Shown piece after piece: positions 1 through 8,423 of a stretch of 64,000 nucleotides of DNA. The notes under the pieces are model-generated. The model worked only from the letters and a program-made list of their open reading frames with translations. It ran no database searches and had not been told where the DNA came from. The DNA comes from Mixta intestinalis. Its GTDB lineage: Bacteria; Pseudomonadota; Gammaproteobacteria; Enterobacterales; Enterobacteriaceae. Each line of letters starts with the position of its first letter. Position 1 is the stretch's first letter. A program made the position numbers and the translations under genes. The stretch lies in NCBI RefSeq assembly GCF_009914055.1, contig NZ_CP028271.1, positions 806,001 to 870,000 of the forward strand, written 5' to 3'.

Positions 1-102
1 AGCTTCTTCGATATTGAAACCTAAATCCTGCAGCTTTTGCTGAAAGCGTGTGATGGAATCTTCCAGAGCGGCATCTTTGCCCGGAATAAAAGTTTGAGTC
101 AT
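1..102 (-). CDS. ycaO: YcaO N-terminus (partial, runs off window start)
   Basis: Only the first 34 codons are present, read leftwards from an ATG at 102. The peptide begins MTQTFIPGKDAALEDSI and continues into the LGFNIEEA region, nearly identical to the N-terminus of E. coli YcaO. YcaO is the founding member of the ATP-dependent cyclodehydratase superfamily and is linked to beta-methylthiolation of ribosomal protein S12. It lies divergent from serC, as in E. coli apart from local gene loss. The catalytic part is outside the window, so intactness cannot be judged. Confidence 0.9.
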   Translation of the reverse strand, partial: MTQTFIPGKDAALEDSITRFQQKLQDLGFNIEEA

Positions 103-410
103 GTTGCCTACTATAGGTTGGTTGCGCGTAAGGCGCGCAATGATACGGGCTTTCCGTTCAGGACGCTATTGAAGCGCCAAATTTCCTTAACGATATCCTG
201 GCAAAATTATCATTTTCTTTCTGTCGTTATCCTTCACCGATGCGTGAAGCCTCACAAAATATCGTGCCGCTTTACTTTTGCCCTACAAGCTGTTGCGACA
301 GATGCGGAGAAAATGTGATCGCGACCAGAGAAATGTTTGCAGCATACTAATGGCAGTGATAAAACCGATAGCCTATTCACAACCAACCGATCTGACAGTG
401 GTGACGGGAA
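103..410. promoter_or_regulatory. ycaO-serC divergent intergenic region
   Basis: These 308 bases separate two divergently read genes and must carry both promoters. The serC-proximal part holds AT-rich blocks, and GGGA lies just before the serC ATG. I see no well-matched operator and no credible small gene; the short open frames crossing it have no recognisable product. Confidence 0.5.
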
Positions 411-1496
411 ATGACGCAGGTTTATAATTTCAGCTCCGGTCCGGCAATGTTGCCGGTAGAAGTGCTTCGTCGTGCGGAACAAGAACTTTGTAACTGGAAT
501 GGGCTGGGGACTTCCGTAATGGAAATCAGTCATCGCAGTAAAGAGTTTACTCAGGTGGCACAAGAGGCAGAAAAAGATTTACGCGATCTGCTGAAAGTGC
601 CTGACAACTATAAAGTCTTATTCTGTCACGGCGGTGCCCGCGCGCAGTTTGCGGCGGTGCCGATGAATCTGTTAGGTACGGCGAAAACCGCAGATTATGT
701 TGATGGCGGCTACTGGGCACACAGCGCTATTGAAGAGGCGAAAAAATACTGCGTACCGAATGTTATCGATGCCAAAGTGCAAATTGATGGCAAACGGGCA
801 CTGTTGCCAATGAAAGAATGGGGGCTGAGTGATGACGCTGCCTACGTACATTTTTGCCCTAATGAAACTATTGACGGCCTCGCTATTGATGAACAGCCCG
901 ATTTTGGTGATAAAATCGTTGTCGCCGATCTCTCATCGACCATCCTTTCTCGTCCGCTGGATGTGAGCCGTTATGGCGTTATCTATGCTGGCGCGCAGAA
1001 AAATATTGGGCCTGCCGGGTTGACGCTGGCGATCGTACGCGAAGATCTGTTAGGCAAGGCACAACAGGCGCTGCCGTCGGTGCTTAACTATAAAACGCTG
1101 GCAGATAATGACTCTATGTACAACACGCCGCCTACCTTTGCCTGGTATCTGTCAGGTTTGGTTTTCAAATGGCTGAAAGAGCGTGGTGGCGTAAGTGAGA
1201 TCGATAAGATTAACCAGGCCAAAGCGGATTTGCTGTATGGCGTCATCGATCGTAGTGACTTTTACCGTAATGAGGTTGCTACGGTTAATCGCTCTCGCAT
1301 GAATGTGCCTTTCCAGCTGGCTGAACCTTCTCTCGATAGCCTCTTCCTGGAAGAATCCTTTGCCGCAGGCCTGCATGCGCTAAAAGGACACCGTGTTGTC
1401 GGTGGGATGCGTGCGTCTATCTATAACGCGATGCCGCTTGAAGGGGTGAAAGCTCTGACCGACTTTATGATCGATTTTGAACGTCGTCACGGCTAA
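411..1496 (+). CDS. serC: Phosphoserine/phosphohydroxythreonine aminotransferase
   Basis: SerC is a cytoplasmic PLP enzyme that converts 3-phosphohydroxypyruvate to phosphoserine (serine synthesis) and also acts in pyridoxal phosphate synthesis. The 361-residue product is one shorter than E. coli SerC and aligns end to end. The start NFSSGPAMLP, the PLP-binding lysine K197 in GAQKNIGPAG, and the C-terminal GGMRASIYNAMPLEGV block are all present. The start follows GGGA closely and matches the family N-terminus. It is followed by aroA after a hairpin terminator, as in the classical serC-aroA mixed-function operon. Confidence 0.97.
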   Translation: MTQVYNFSSGPAMLPVEVLRRAEQELCNWNGLGTSVMEISHRSKEFTQVAQEAEKDLRDLLKVPDNYKVLFCHGGARAQFAAVPMNLLGTAKTADYVDGGYWAHSAIEEAKKYCVPNVIDAKVQIDGKRALLPMKEWGLSDDAAYVHFCPNETIDGLAIDEQPDFGDKIVVADLSSTILSRPLDVSRYGVIYAGAQKNIGPAGLTLAIVREDLLGKAQQALPSVLNYKTLADNDSMYNTPPTFAWYLSGLVFKWLKERGGVSEIDKINQAKADLLYGVIDRSDFYRNEVATVNRSRMNVPFQLAEPSLDSLFLEESFAAGLHALKGHRVVGGMRASIYNAMPLEGVKALTDFMIDFERRHG

Positions 1497-1523
1497 TCCC
1501 GATCTGTTTTATTGCTTACTGAG

Positions 1524-1550
1524 AACCTCGCCCTGATGCGAGGTTTTATT
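1524..1550 (+). terminator. serC-aroA intercistronic terminator/attenuator
   Basis: A perfect 7-bp stem, AACCTCG (1524-1530) with CGAGGTT (1539-1545), has an 8-nt loop and is followed by TTATT. It sits between serC and aroA, where partial termination would lower aroA expression relative to serC. The partial nature is inferred from the known E. coli operon. Confidence 0.8.
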
Positions 1551-1578
1551 GCGCTGGTTTATGGAGAAAAGTGTTCAC

Positions 1579-2865
1579 ATGCAGGAATCCCTGATATTAC
1601 AACCCATCGCTCACGTTGAGGGCACGGTTAATCTTCCCGGTTCTAAAAGCGTTTCTAACCGTGCTTTGTTGCTGGCTGCGCTGGCGCAGGGAAAGACACG
1701 TCTGAAGAATCTGTTAGATAGCGATGATATTAAACATATGCTTCATGCGCTTACTGCATTGGGGATTAACTATACGCTTTCTGCAGATCGTACCGTCTGT
1801 GAAATCACCGGTAACGGTGCGCCGCTAAAAGCGCCGGACGCGCTGGAACTTTTCCTGGGCAATGCGGGCACCGCCATGCGCCCGCTGGCCGCCGCGCTCT
1901 GTCTTACCGATAATGATGTGGTCCTGACCGGTGAACCACGCATGAAAGAACGTCCCATTGGTCATTTGGTTGATGCGCTGCGTCAGGGCGGTGCGCAAAT
2001 TGACTACCTCGAACAGAAGGAATATCCGCCGTTGCGTATTCGCGGTGGTTTTATCGGGGGAGAGGTCAGCGTTGACGGTAGCGTCTCAAGTCAGTTTTTA
2101 ACAGCTTTGTTAATGGCTGCTCCTCTGGCACCAGAAAATACCGTTATTGTGATTAAAGGCGAGCTGGTTTCTCGTCCCTATATTGATATCACGCTGCACC
2201 TGATGAAAACCTTTGGCGTAACGATAGATAACGATAATTATCAGCGCTTCTCTATCCGTGGAAACCAGCGCTATGTTTCGCCGGGAGATTATCTGGTTGA
2301 GGGCGATGCTTCCTCTGCCTCTTATTTTCTTGCCGCAGCGGCAATAAAAGGTGGAACGGTACGCGTTACCGGCGTTGGTCGTCATAGCGTTCAGGGGGAT
2401 ATCCGTTTCGCTGATGTGCTGGAAAAAATGGGGGCCAAAATCGAGTGGGGCGATGACTATATCGCCTGTACGCATGGAACATTGCATGCGATCGATCTGG
2501 ATATGAACCATATCCCTGACGCAGCGATGACCATCGCGACCACGGCATTATTTGCTGATGGCATTACGGTACTGCGCAATATATATAACTGGCGCGTAAA
2601 AGAGACCGACCGCCTGGCCGCTATGGCTACCGAATTGCGTAAGGTTGGCGCGGAAGTGGAAGAAGGGCATGATTTTATTCGCATCACGCCGCCTGCACAT
2701 ATCCGCTCCGCTGAAATCGGTACCTACAACGATCATCGCATGGCAATGTGTTTCTCACTGGCAGCATTATCGGATACGGCAATAACCATTCTTGATCCGA
2801 AATGCACGGCTAAAACCTTCCCGGATTATTTTGAGCGCCTGGCCGCTATCAGCACGCCTGCTTAA
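1579..2865 (+). CDS. aroA: 5-enolpyruvylshikimate-3-phosphate synthase
   Basis: EPSP synthase transfers the enolpyruvyl group of PEP to shikimate-3-phosphate, the sixth step of the shikimate pathway. The frame is open from 1549, but ATG 1579 is chosen. It follows GGAG and gives MQESLILQPIA, matching E. coli MESLTLQPIA, and yields 428 residues (E. coli 427). The substrate-binding LPGSKSVSNR near the N-terminus, the NAGTAMRPL loop near residue 95, and the C-terminal TYNDHRMAMCF block are present. All these features fit a class I, glyphosate-sensitive type enzyme. Confidence 0.97.
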   Translation: MQESLILQPIAHVEGTVNLPGSKSVSNRALLLAALAQGKTRLKNLLDSDDIKHMLHALTALGINYTLSADRTVCEITGNGAPLKAPDALELFLGNAGTAMRPLAAALCLTDNDVVLTGEPRMKERPIGHLVDALRQGGAQIDYLEQKEYPPLRIRGGFIGGEVSVDGSVSSQFLTALLMAAPLAPENTVIVIKGELVSRPYIDITLHLMKTFGVTIDNDNYQRFSIRGNQRYVSPGDYLVEGDASSASYFLAAAAIKGGTVRVTGVGRHSVQGDIRFADVLEKMGAKIEWGDDYIACTHGTLHAIDLDMNHIPDAAMTIATTALFADGITVLRNIYNWRVKETDRLAAMATELRKVGAEVEEGHDFIRITPPAHIRSAEIGTYNDHRMAMCFSLAALSDTAITILDPKCTAKTFPDYFERLAAISTPA

Positions 2866-2875
2866 GTGAATTACT

Positions 2876-2906
2876 GTCGCTCTCTTTATCATGTGAAGAG
2901 GGCGAC
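2876..2906 (+). terminator. Hairpin after aroA
   Basis: GTCGC plus CTCTT (2876-2886) pair with AAGAG plus GCGAC (2896-2906) around a 9-nt loop, with one bulged base on each side. There is no T-run after it, so it may be an mRNA 3'-end stabiliser or a Rho-assisted terminator. It lies 10 bases after the aroA stop. Confidence 0.45.
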
Positions 2907-3075
2907 TGACGGGCATAGCTGTTTTACCTTCAGAGGATTGTCCTAAAAAGAAGAATATTTAAGTCCTGTCTATGCTTAAAGTTAACGTTCGGAATGATTG
3001 CAGCGTATAATGCGCCGCGACCTGTGATTGAATGCAGGGAGCCATGAGAACGACCAGCAGCGACAGGAGAAGAAT

Positions 3076-3759
3076 ATGACGGCAACAGCCCCGGTAATAA
3101 CCATCGATGGACCAAGCGGAGCCGGTAAAGGCACGCTATGTAAAGCGATGGCTGAAGCGTTGCAGTGGCACCTGCTTGACTCCGGCGCTATTTATCGCGT
3201 GCTTGCGCTGGCAGCCTTGCATCATCAGGTAGATATTGAATCAGAAGAGGCGCTGGTACCTATCGCCGCGCATTTAGACGTGCGTTTTATTTCTACCGAT
3301 GGCGAAATGGCGGTTATCCTGGAAGGCGAAGATGTCACAGGAGAAATCCGTACTCAGGAAGTCAGCAATACCGCCTCGAAAGTTGCGGCATTTCCCCGTG
3401 TGCGCGAAGCATTGCTGCGTCGTCAGCGGGCATTTCGCGATGCGCCTGGCCTGATTGCCGACGGGCGTGATATGGGCACGGTGGTTTTCCCCGATGCGCC
3501 AGTAAAAATTTTTCTGGACGCCAGCTCTGAAGAGCGGGCGCAGCGCCGTATGCTACAGTTGCAGGAAAAAGGCTTTAGTGTTAACTTTGAACGCCTTTTA
3601 GCCGAGATAAAGGAGCGCGACGAGCGTGACCGTAATCGAGCTATTGCGCCGCTGGTGCCAGCGGAAGATGCTTTAGTGCTGGATTCTACCAGTATGAGCA
3701 TCGAACAGGTTATCGATACCGCCCTGAGCTATGCTCGTGAAAAGCTGGCCTTAGCATAA
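3076..3759 (+). CDS. cmk: Cytidylate kinase
   Basis: CMP/dCMP kinase phosphorylates CMP and dCMP with ATP in pyrimidine nucleotide recycling. The frame opens at 3028, but ATG 3076 has a good AGGAGA site and gives MTATAPVITIDGPSGAGKG, matching E. coli Cmk at exactly 227 residues. The P-loop GPSGAGKGT lies near residues 12-20. The NMP-binding DSGAIYRVLAL and GLIADGRDMGTVVFPDA segments follow. It precedes rpsA, the usual enterobacterial arrangement. E. coli ycaL, which separates aroA and cmk, is missing here. Confidence 0.97.
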   Translation: MTATAPVITIDGPSGAGKGTLCKAMAEALQWHLLDSGAIYRVLALAALHHQVDIESEEALVPIAAHLDVRFISTDGEMAVILEGEDVTGEIRTQEVSNTASKVAAFPRVREALLRRQRAFRDAPGLIADGRDMGTVVFPDAPVKIFLDASSEERAQRRMLQLQEKGFSVNFERLLAEIKERDERDRNRAIAPLVPAEDALVLDSTSMSIEQVIDTALSYAREKLALA

Positions 3760-3785
3760 CGGCGGCGGCGAGACAGATGCTATAA

Positions 3786-3876
3786 CCTGATGCCATGGAA
3801 GGGCATCAGGCATGTTAAACAACCCCATCCGGCAGGACGTCAGGTGGACGTTAAATTTACCTTTTAAAGATTAAAT
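3786..3876 (+). promoter_or_regulatory. rpsA translational-control leader
   Basis: The leader has a strong hairpin, CCTGATGCC (3786-3794) with GGCATCAGG (3802-3810). A conserved stretch with AACAACCCCATCC and GGTGGACG follows, then an A/T-rich segment up to the rpsA ATG at 3877. There is no canonical Shine-Dalgarno near the start. This resembles the structured E. coli rpsA leader, whose folded GGA-bearing hairpins replace the SD and allow feedback repression by free S1. The regulatory role is taken from E. coli. Confidence 0.7.
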
Positions 3877-5550
3877 ATGACTGAATCTTTTGCTCAACTC
3901 TTTGAAGAGTCCCTGAAAGAAATCGAAACCCGCCCGGGTTCCATCGTTCGTGGTGTTGTTGTTGCTATCGACAAAGATGTCGTACTGGTTGACGCCGGTC
4001 TGAAATCTGAGTCTGCCATTCCGGCTGAGCAGTTCAAAAACGCCCAGGGCGAAATTGAAATCCAGGTTGGTGACGAAGTTGACGTTGCTCTGGATGCAGT
4101 AGAAGACGGCTTCGGTGAAACCCTGCTGTCTCGTGAGAAAGCAAAACGCCATGAAGCATGGCTGATGCTGGAAAAAGCTTACGAAGAAGCTGCAACTGTA
4201 ACTGGCGTGATCAACGGCAAAGTCAAGGGCGGCTTCACTGTTGAGCTGAACGGTATTCGTGCGTTCCTGCCGGGTTCCCTGGTTGACGTGCGTCCGGTGC
4301 GCGATACACTGCACCTGGAAGGCAAAGAGCTTGAATTTAAAGTAATCAAGCTGGATCAGAAACGCAACAACGTTGTTGTTTCTCGTCGTGCCGTTATCGA
4401 ATCTGAAAACAGCGCAGAACGCGATCAGCTGCTGGAAAACCTGCAGGAAGGCATGGAAGTCAAAGGTATCGTTAAGAACCTCACTGACTACGGCGCATTC
4501 GTCGATCTGGGCGGCGTTGATGGCCTGCTGCACATCACAGATATGGCGTGGAAACGCGTTAAGCACCCGAGCGAAATCGTCAACGTTGGCGATGAAATCA
4601 CTGTTAAAGTACTGAAATTCGACCGCGAACGTACCCGTGTTTCTCTGGGTCTGAAACAACTGGGCGAAGATCCGTGGGTAGCTATCGCTAAACGTTATCC
4701 GGAAGGTACTAAACTAACCGGTCGCGTAACCAACCTGACTGATTACGGCTGCTTCGTAGAAATCGAAGAAGGCGTTGAAGGTCTGGTACACGTGTCTGAA
4801 ATGGACTGGACCAACAAAAATATCCACCCGTCCAAAGTTGTTAACGTTGGCGACGTGGTAGAAGTGATGGTTCTGGATATCGACGAAGAACGTCGTCGTA
4901 TCTCTCTGGGCCTGAAACAGTGCAAAGCTAACCCGTGGCAGCAGTTTGCGGAAACCCATAACAAGGGCGACCGTGTTGAAGGTAAAATCAAGTCAATCAC
5001 TGACTTCGGTATCTTCATCGGCCTGGAAGGCGGCATCGACGGTCTGGTTCATCTGTCTGACATCTCCTGGAACGCAACAGGTGAAGAAGCGGTTCGCGAG
5101 TACAAAAAAGGTGACGAAATCGCCGCTGTGGTTCTGCAGGTCGATGCAGAGCGCGAGCGTATCTCCCTGGGCGTTAAACAGCTGGCAGAAGACCCGTTCA
5201 ACAACTACATCTCTCTGAACAAGAAAGGTGCCATTGTTACTGGTAAAGTGACTGCAGTTGACGCTAAAGGTGCTACAGTTGAATTAGCAGACGGCGTTGA
5301 AGGTTACCTGCGTGCTTCTGAAGCTTCACGTGACCGCGTTGAAGATGCAACTCAGGTACTGAATGTTGGCGACGAAGTTGAAGCCAAATTCACCGGTGTT
5401 GATCGTAAAAACCGCGTTGTAAGCCTGTCTGTACGTGCTAAAGACGAAGCTGACGAAAAAGATGCTATCGCTTCTGTTAACAACAAACAGGAAGAGAGCA
5501 ACTTCTCTAACGCAATGGCTGAAGCGTTCAAAGCTGCTAAAGGCGAGTAA
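3877..5550 (+). CDS. rpsA: 30S ribosomal protein S1
   Basis: S1 is the 557-residue mRNA-binding ribosomal protein needed to start translation of structured or weak-SD messages. Six S1/OB-fold repeats can be followed by their recurring pattern, such as LTDYGAFVDLGGVDGLLHI, LTDYGCFVEIEEGVEGLVHV and ITDFGIFIGLEGGIDGLVHL. The first two repeats are the divergent ribosome-binding ones. Length equals E. coli S1. Codon use is strongly biased, as expected for a very highly expressed gene. ihfB follows. Confidence 0.98.
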   Translation: MTESFAQLFEESLKEIETRPGSIVRGVVVAIDKDVVLVDAGLKSESAIPAEQFKNAQGEIEIQVGDEVDVALDAVEDGFGETLLSREKAKRHEAWLMLEKAYEEAATVTGVINGKVKGGFTVELNGIRAFLPGSLVDVRPVRDTLHLEGKELEFKVIKLDQKRNNVVVSRRAVIESENSAERDQLLENLQEGMEVKGIVKNLTDYGAFVDLGGVDGLLHITDMAWKRVKHPSEIVNVGDEITVKVLKFDRERTRVSLGLKQLGEDPWVAIAKRYPEGTKLTGRVTNLTDYGCFVEIEEGVEGLVHVSEMDWTNKNIHPSKVVNVGDVVEVMVLDIDEERRRISLGLKQCKANPWQQFAETHNKGDRVEGKIKSITDFGIFIGLEGGIDGLVHLSDISWNATGEEAVREYKKGDEIAAVVLQVDAERERISLGVKQLAEDPFNNYISLNKKGAIVTGKVTAVDAKGATVELADGVEGYLRASEASRDRVEDATQVLNVGDEVEAKFTGVDRKNRVVSLSVRAKDEADEKDAIASVNNKQEESNFSNAMAEAFKAAKGE

Positions 5551-5557
5551 TCGTCCC

Positions 5558-5591
5558 CCGGTTCCGGGTTGCCGTTGGTGCCCGGAACTGG
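5558..5591 (+). other. rpsA-ihfB intercistronic hairpin
   Basis: CCGGTTCCGGG (5558-5568) pairs with CCCGGAACTGG (5581-5591), with one G-T pair and a 12-nt loop. No T-run follows, so read-through into ihfB is likely. It may protect the rpsA mRNA 3' end. Confidence 0.45.
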
Positions 5592-5636
5592 AAGCAGGCT
5601 GTCAGACCATTCCAACAGGGATTAACCGGAGGATTA

Positions 5637-5921
5637 ATGACCAAGTCAGAACTTATTGAAAGACTTGCGGCCCAGCAAACTCATATCCCGGCGAAAGCCG
5701 TAGAGGATGCGGTAAAAGAGATGCTTGAGCACATGGCCACCACGTTGGCCCAGGGTGAACGCATCGAAATCCGGGGGTTCGGCAGCTTTTCTCTGCATTA
5801 CCGTGCACCGCGCGTTGGGCGTAATCCAAAAACTGGCGATAAAGTGGAACTGGAAGGTAAATACGTTCCCCACTTTAAACCCGGTAAAGAATTACGTGAT
5901 CGGGCGAACATCTACGGTTAA
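5637..5921 (+). CDS. ihfB: Integration host factor subunit beta
   Basis: This 94-residue HU/IHF-family protein pairs with IhfA to bend DNA at specific sites in transcription, replication and recombination. The start MTKSELIERLA follows GGAGG at good spacing. The beta-ribbon arm with RNPKTGDKVELE, the proline that intercalates in IHF, and the C-terminal FKPGKELRDRANIYG are present. The gene lies downstream of rpsA, as in all close relatives. Confidence 0.97.
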   Translation: MTKSELIERLAAQQTHIPAKAVEDAVKEMLEHMATTLAQGERIEIRGFGSFSLHYRAPRVGRNPKTGDKVELEGKYVPHFKPGKELRDRANIYG

Positions 5922-5943
5922 GGCAGGATGGCAACGCATAGAA

Positions 5944-5970
5944 AACGACACTACGGTGTCGTTTTTTTTT
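5944..5970 (+). terminator. ihfB terminator
   Basis: An 8-bp stem, AACGACAC (5944-5951) with GTGTCGTT (5956-5963), has a 4-nt loop and runs directly into nine or more T residues. It is a textbook intrinsic terminator. Confidence 0.93.
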
Positions 5971-6126
5971 GCCATTTTCTATTAATGCGTACCTGCTCGC
6001 AGTCCATATTGTTAATCAGGTAACTTTTCCATTCTTTTTCTGCTATCGCTTCCGGTAATCCTTTTTGCCACCTGCGGTTGAAAGACCGATTGGGCATACT
6101 CATCCTTCGCTTAACAGGATGAAACA

Positions 6127-8388
6127 ATGCCATATTCACTGCCTTTTCTGGCTCTTATGTCTGCGGTTGGTACGCTTCCTTTACTCTTCCTGGCATATTT
6201 GCCTGATATAAATTTTTTGCTGCTAATGCTGGGTGTAGCGTTGCTGTCGTTAGCTCAACCCATACGGATTTTGCATTATATCGGTATATGTGGCCTGTTC
6301 AGCGTATGGGCGTTGCTGGCAGCACAGCAGGCTTTGGCACCGCTTGCGGTTCTTACACGTATCCCTGTTGTCGTAACGGCGGAAATCGTTCAGGTGCTTG
6401 GTGAAAAAGAGCGGCTGATTGTCAGGATTCGCCAGTATGGTAATGAAATCCTGTTTCCACCGCTCTATGCCAATATTGCAAACAGTCGGGTGCAACAGAT
6501 ATGGTGCGCAGGGCAGCGCTGGGAAATGAGCTTGCGGTTAAGGCCAGTACACGGACGGTTAAATGAAGGTAGTTTTGATGCACAGCGTTTCGCTCTTGCC
6601 AACAGTATGCCACTGCAGGGAACGCTGCTGGCGGCAAAAGCCATTACCCAACGTTGTTCTGTTCATCATCACCTGGTGAGCCAGGCCCAGCAACAATATC
6701 AGCATCTGCCCTGGCACAGCGTTATGACGGCATTACTGTTTGGCGATCGGCAGGGGTTGAGTGCTGATGTTCGCGATATTCTGCGTGATACAGGTATCGC
6801 ACATCTTATGGCTATTTCAGGTATGCATATCAGTCTGGCTGCCTCACTGGGTTGGATGGTGGCACGCCTGTTACAGTTTCTGTTGCCTGCATGGCGCATC
6901 AGCTATCCGTTGCCGTTGCTGTTTAGCCTCAGCGTAGCTGCGCTGTATTGCTGGCTGTCGGGCAGTAATCCGCCAGCAATAAGAGCGTTAATTGCGTTAA
7001 CGGTATGGGCAGTGATCCGCTTTCAGCATATTAACTGCAATAGCTGGCAGATCTGGCTGGTTTGTATAGGCACTATCTTATTTTTTGATCCAGTAACGGT
7101 ACTTTCAGATAGCTTCTGGCTTTCGGTGCTGGCGGTAGCAACTTTGTTATTCTGGTATCAGTGGTTTCCTTTGCCTGCCCGCTGGCGACACCGTAAGCGT
7201 TGGATGCTTTTACAGCTTGCGCATTTGCAGCTGGGGATGATGATGTTGCTTATTCCACTGCAGGCATTAATTTTCCACGGCCTGAGCCTGACGTCGCTAC
7301 CTGCAAATATGATTGCGATTCCGGTAGTCTCTTTTATTACTGTTCCGGCATTGCTGCTGGCATTAATTATGCCTACAGCCTGGCTGGCTTTACCGCTCTG
7401 GTGGCTGGCGGATCGCTCACTGGCGCTGGTTTTTTATCTGTTAGCTTTCTTGCCGGAAGGATGGATGGCATTGGGCAGGAATGCGCTGATTATCAGCTTA
7501 CTTTTCTGGCTCTTACTCAGCGCTTTTCGTCTGGGCTGGTGGCGGCGCGCACCGATAGCGCTGTTCGCCGCCTGCGCATTGCCGCTGCTGTGGTATAGCT
7601 CGCGCATCCGGCCGGAATGGCGACTGGATATGCTGGATATCGGGCATGGTTTGGCAATAGTTGTTTCGCGCCACGGACATGCACTGATTTATGATACGGG
7701 CAATCGCTGGCCCGGCGGCAGTGCCGCACGGCAGACGCTGCTCCCCTGGCTTAGCTGGCAGGGCCTTAAGACTGACGAAATTATTATCAGCCATCAGCAT
7801 CTTGATCATAGTGGTGGCCTGTCGGATATGCAGAAGGCGTGGCCGAACGCCAGCGTGCGCAGTGCCTTGCCAATTCCCCATCATCAACCCTGTATAGCCG
7901 GTATGGTGTGGCACTGGCAAGGCTTACAGTTTGACGTACTTTGGCCGCTGGCTATCTCTTCGCAGGGCGGCAACAATGATTCCTGTGTGCTGCGCATTAG
8001 CGATGGTCGTTATCATGTATTGTTGACGGGCGATCTGGAAGCCAGAGCAGAAAGAGAATTATTACGGCGTAATCGGCAGGCAGTTAAGGCCGATATTATC
8101 CAGGTACCGCATCACGGCAGTAAAACTTCATCCAGCGCTCCGCTATTGCGCAATGTCAACGGCAGCCTGGCGCTCGCTTCGGTAGCTCGCTATAACGCAT
8201 GGCGTCTACCTTCTGCTCAAATCGTAGAACGCTATCGTACCTCAGGCTATCTCTGGCGTGATACCGCTCATTCTGGTCAGCTCAGCGTAGCGTTTTATTC
8301 TGACGGATGGCAAGTTAATGGCCTGAGAGAACAAATATTGCCCCGCTGGTATCATCAGTGGTTTGGCGTCCGGGGGGAATCCAGGTAA
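6127..8388 (+). CDS. ycaI: ComEC family DNA uptake/competence membrane protein
   Basis: This is the 753-residue enterobacterial ComEC/Rec2 homologue (E. coli YcaI 754), the inner-membrane channel for single-stranded DNA in transformable bacteria. The order is an N-terminal membrane and DUF4131-like part, then a competence domain with many hydrophobic helices (about residues 190-480, containing AHLMAISGMHISL). A C-terminal metallo-beta-lactamase-like domain follows, with the metal motif HQHLDH near residue 556 and HHGSKTSS further on. The C-terminal REQILPRWYHQWFGV is nearly identical to E. coli. The window also holds sxy, a regulator of the competence regulon. Actual uptake activity is not shown. 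Confidence 0.93.
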   Translation: MPYSLPFLALMSAVGTLPLLFLAYLPDINFLLLMLGVALLSLAQPIRILHYIGICGLFSVWALLAAQQALAPLAVLTRIPVVVTAEIVQVLGEKERLIVRIRQYGNEILFPPLYANIANSRVQQIWCAGQRWEMSLRLRPVHGRLNEGSFDAQRFALANSMPLQGTLLAAKAITQRCSVHHHLVSQAQQQYQHLPWHSVMTALLFGDRQGLSADVRDILRDTGIAHLMAISGMHISLAASLGWMVARLLQFLLPAWRISYPLPLLFSLSVAALYCWLSGSNPPAIRALIALTVWAVIRFQHINCNSWQIWLVCIGTILFFDPVTVLSDSFWLSVLAVATLLFWYQWFPLPARWRHRKRWMLLQLAHLQLGMMMLLIPLQALIFHGLSLTSLPANMIAIPVVSFITVPALLLALIMPTAWLALPLWWLADRSLALVFYLLAFLPEGWMALGRNALIISLLFWLLLSAFRLGWWRRAPIALFAACALPLLWYSSRIRPEWRLDMLDIGHGLAIVVSRHGHALIYDTGNRWPGGSAARQTLLPWLSWQGLKTDEIIISHQHLDHSGGLSDMQKAWPNASVRSALPIPHHQPCIAGMVWHWQGLQFDVLWPLAISSQGGNNDSCVLRISDGRYHVLLTGDLEARAERELLRRNRQAVKADIIQVPHHGSKTSSSAPLLRNVNGSLALASVARYNAWRLPSAQIVERYRTSGYLWRDTAHSGQLSVAFYSDGWQVNGLREQILPRWYHQWFGVRGESR

Positions 8389-8423
8389 AATGAACGGCTA
8401 TTTCAAACAATGCTGGTTAAATA

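Noticed and set aside
3871..4659. 262-codon open frame antisense to rpsA
   Set aside because: Mirror of the biased codon use of S1; no family resemblance or ribosome site, and rpsA is certain.
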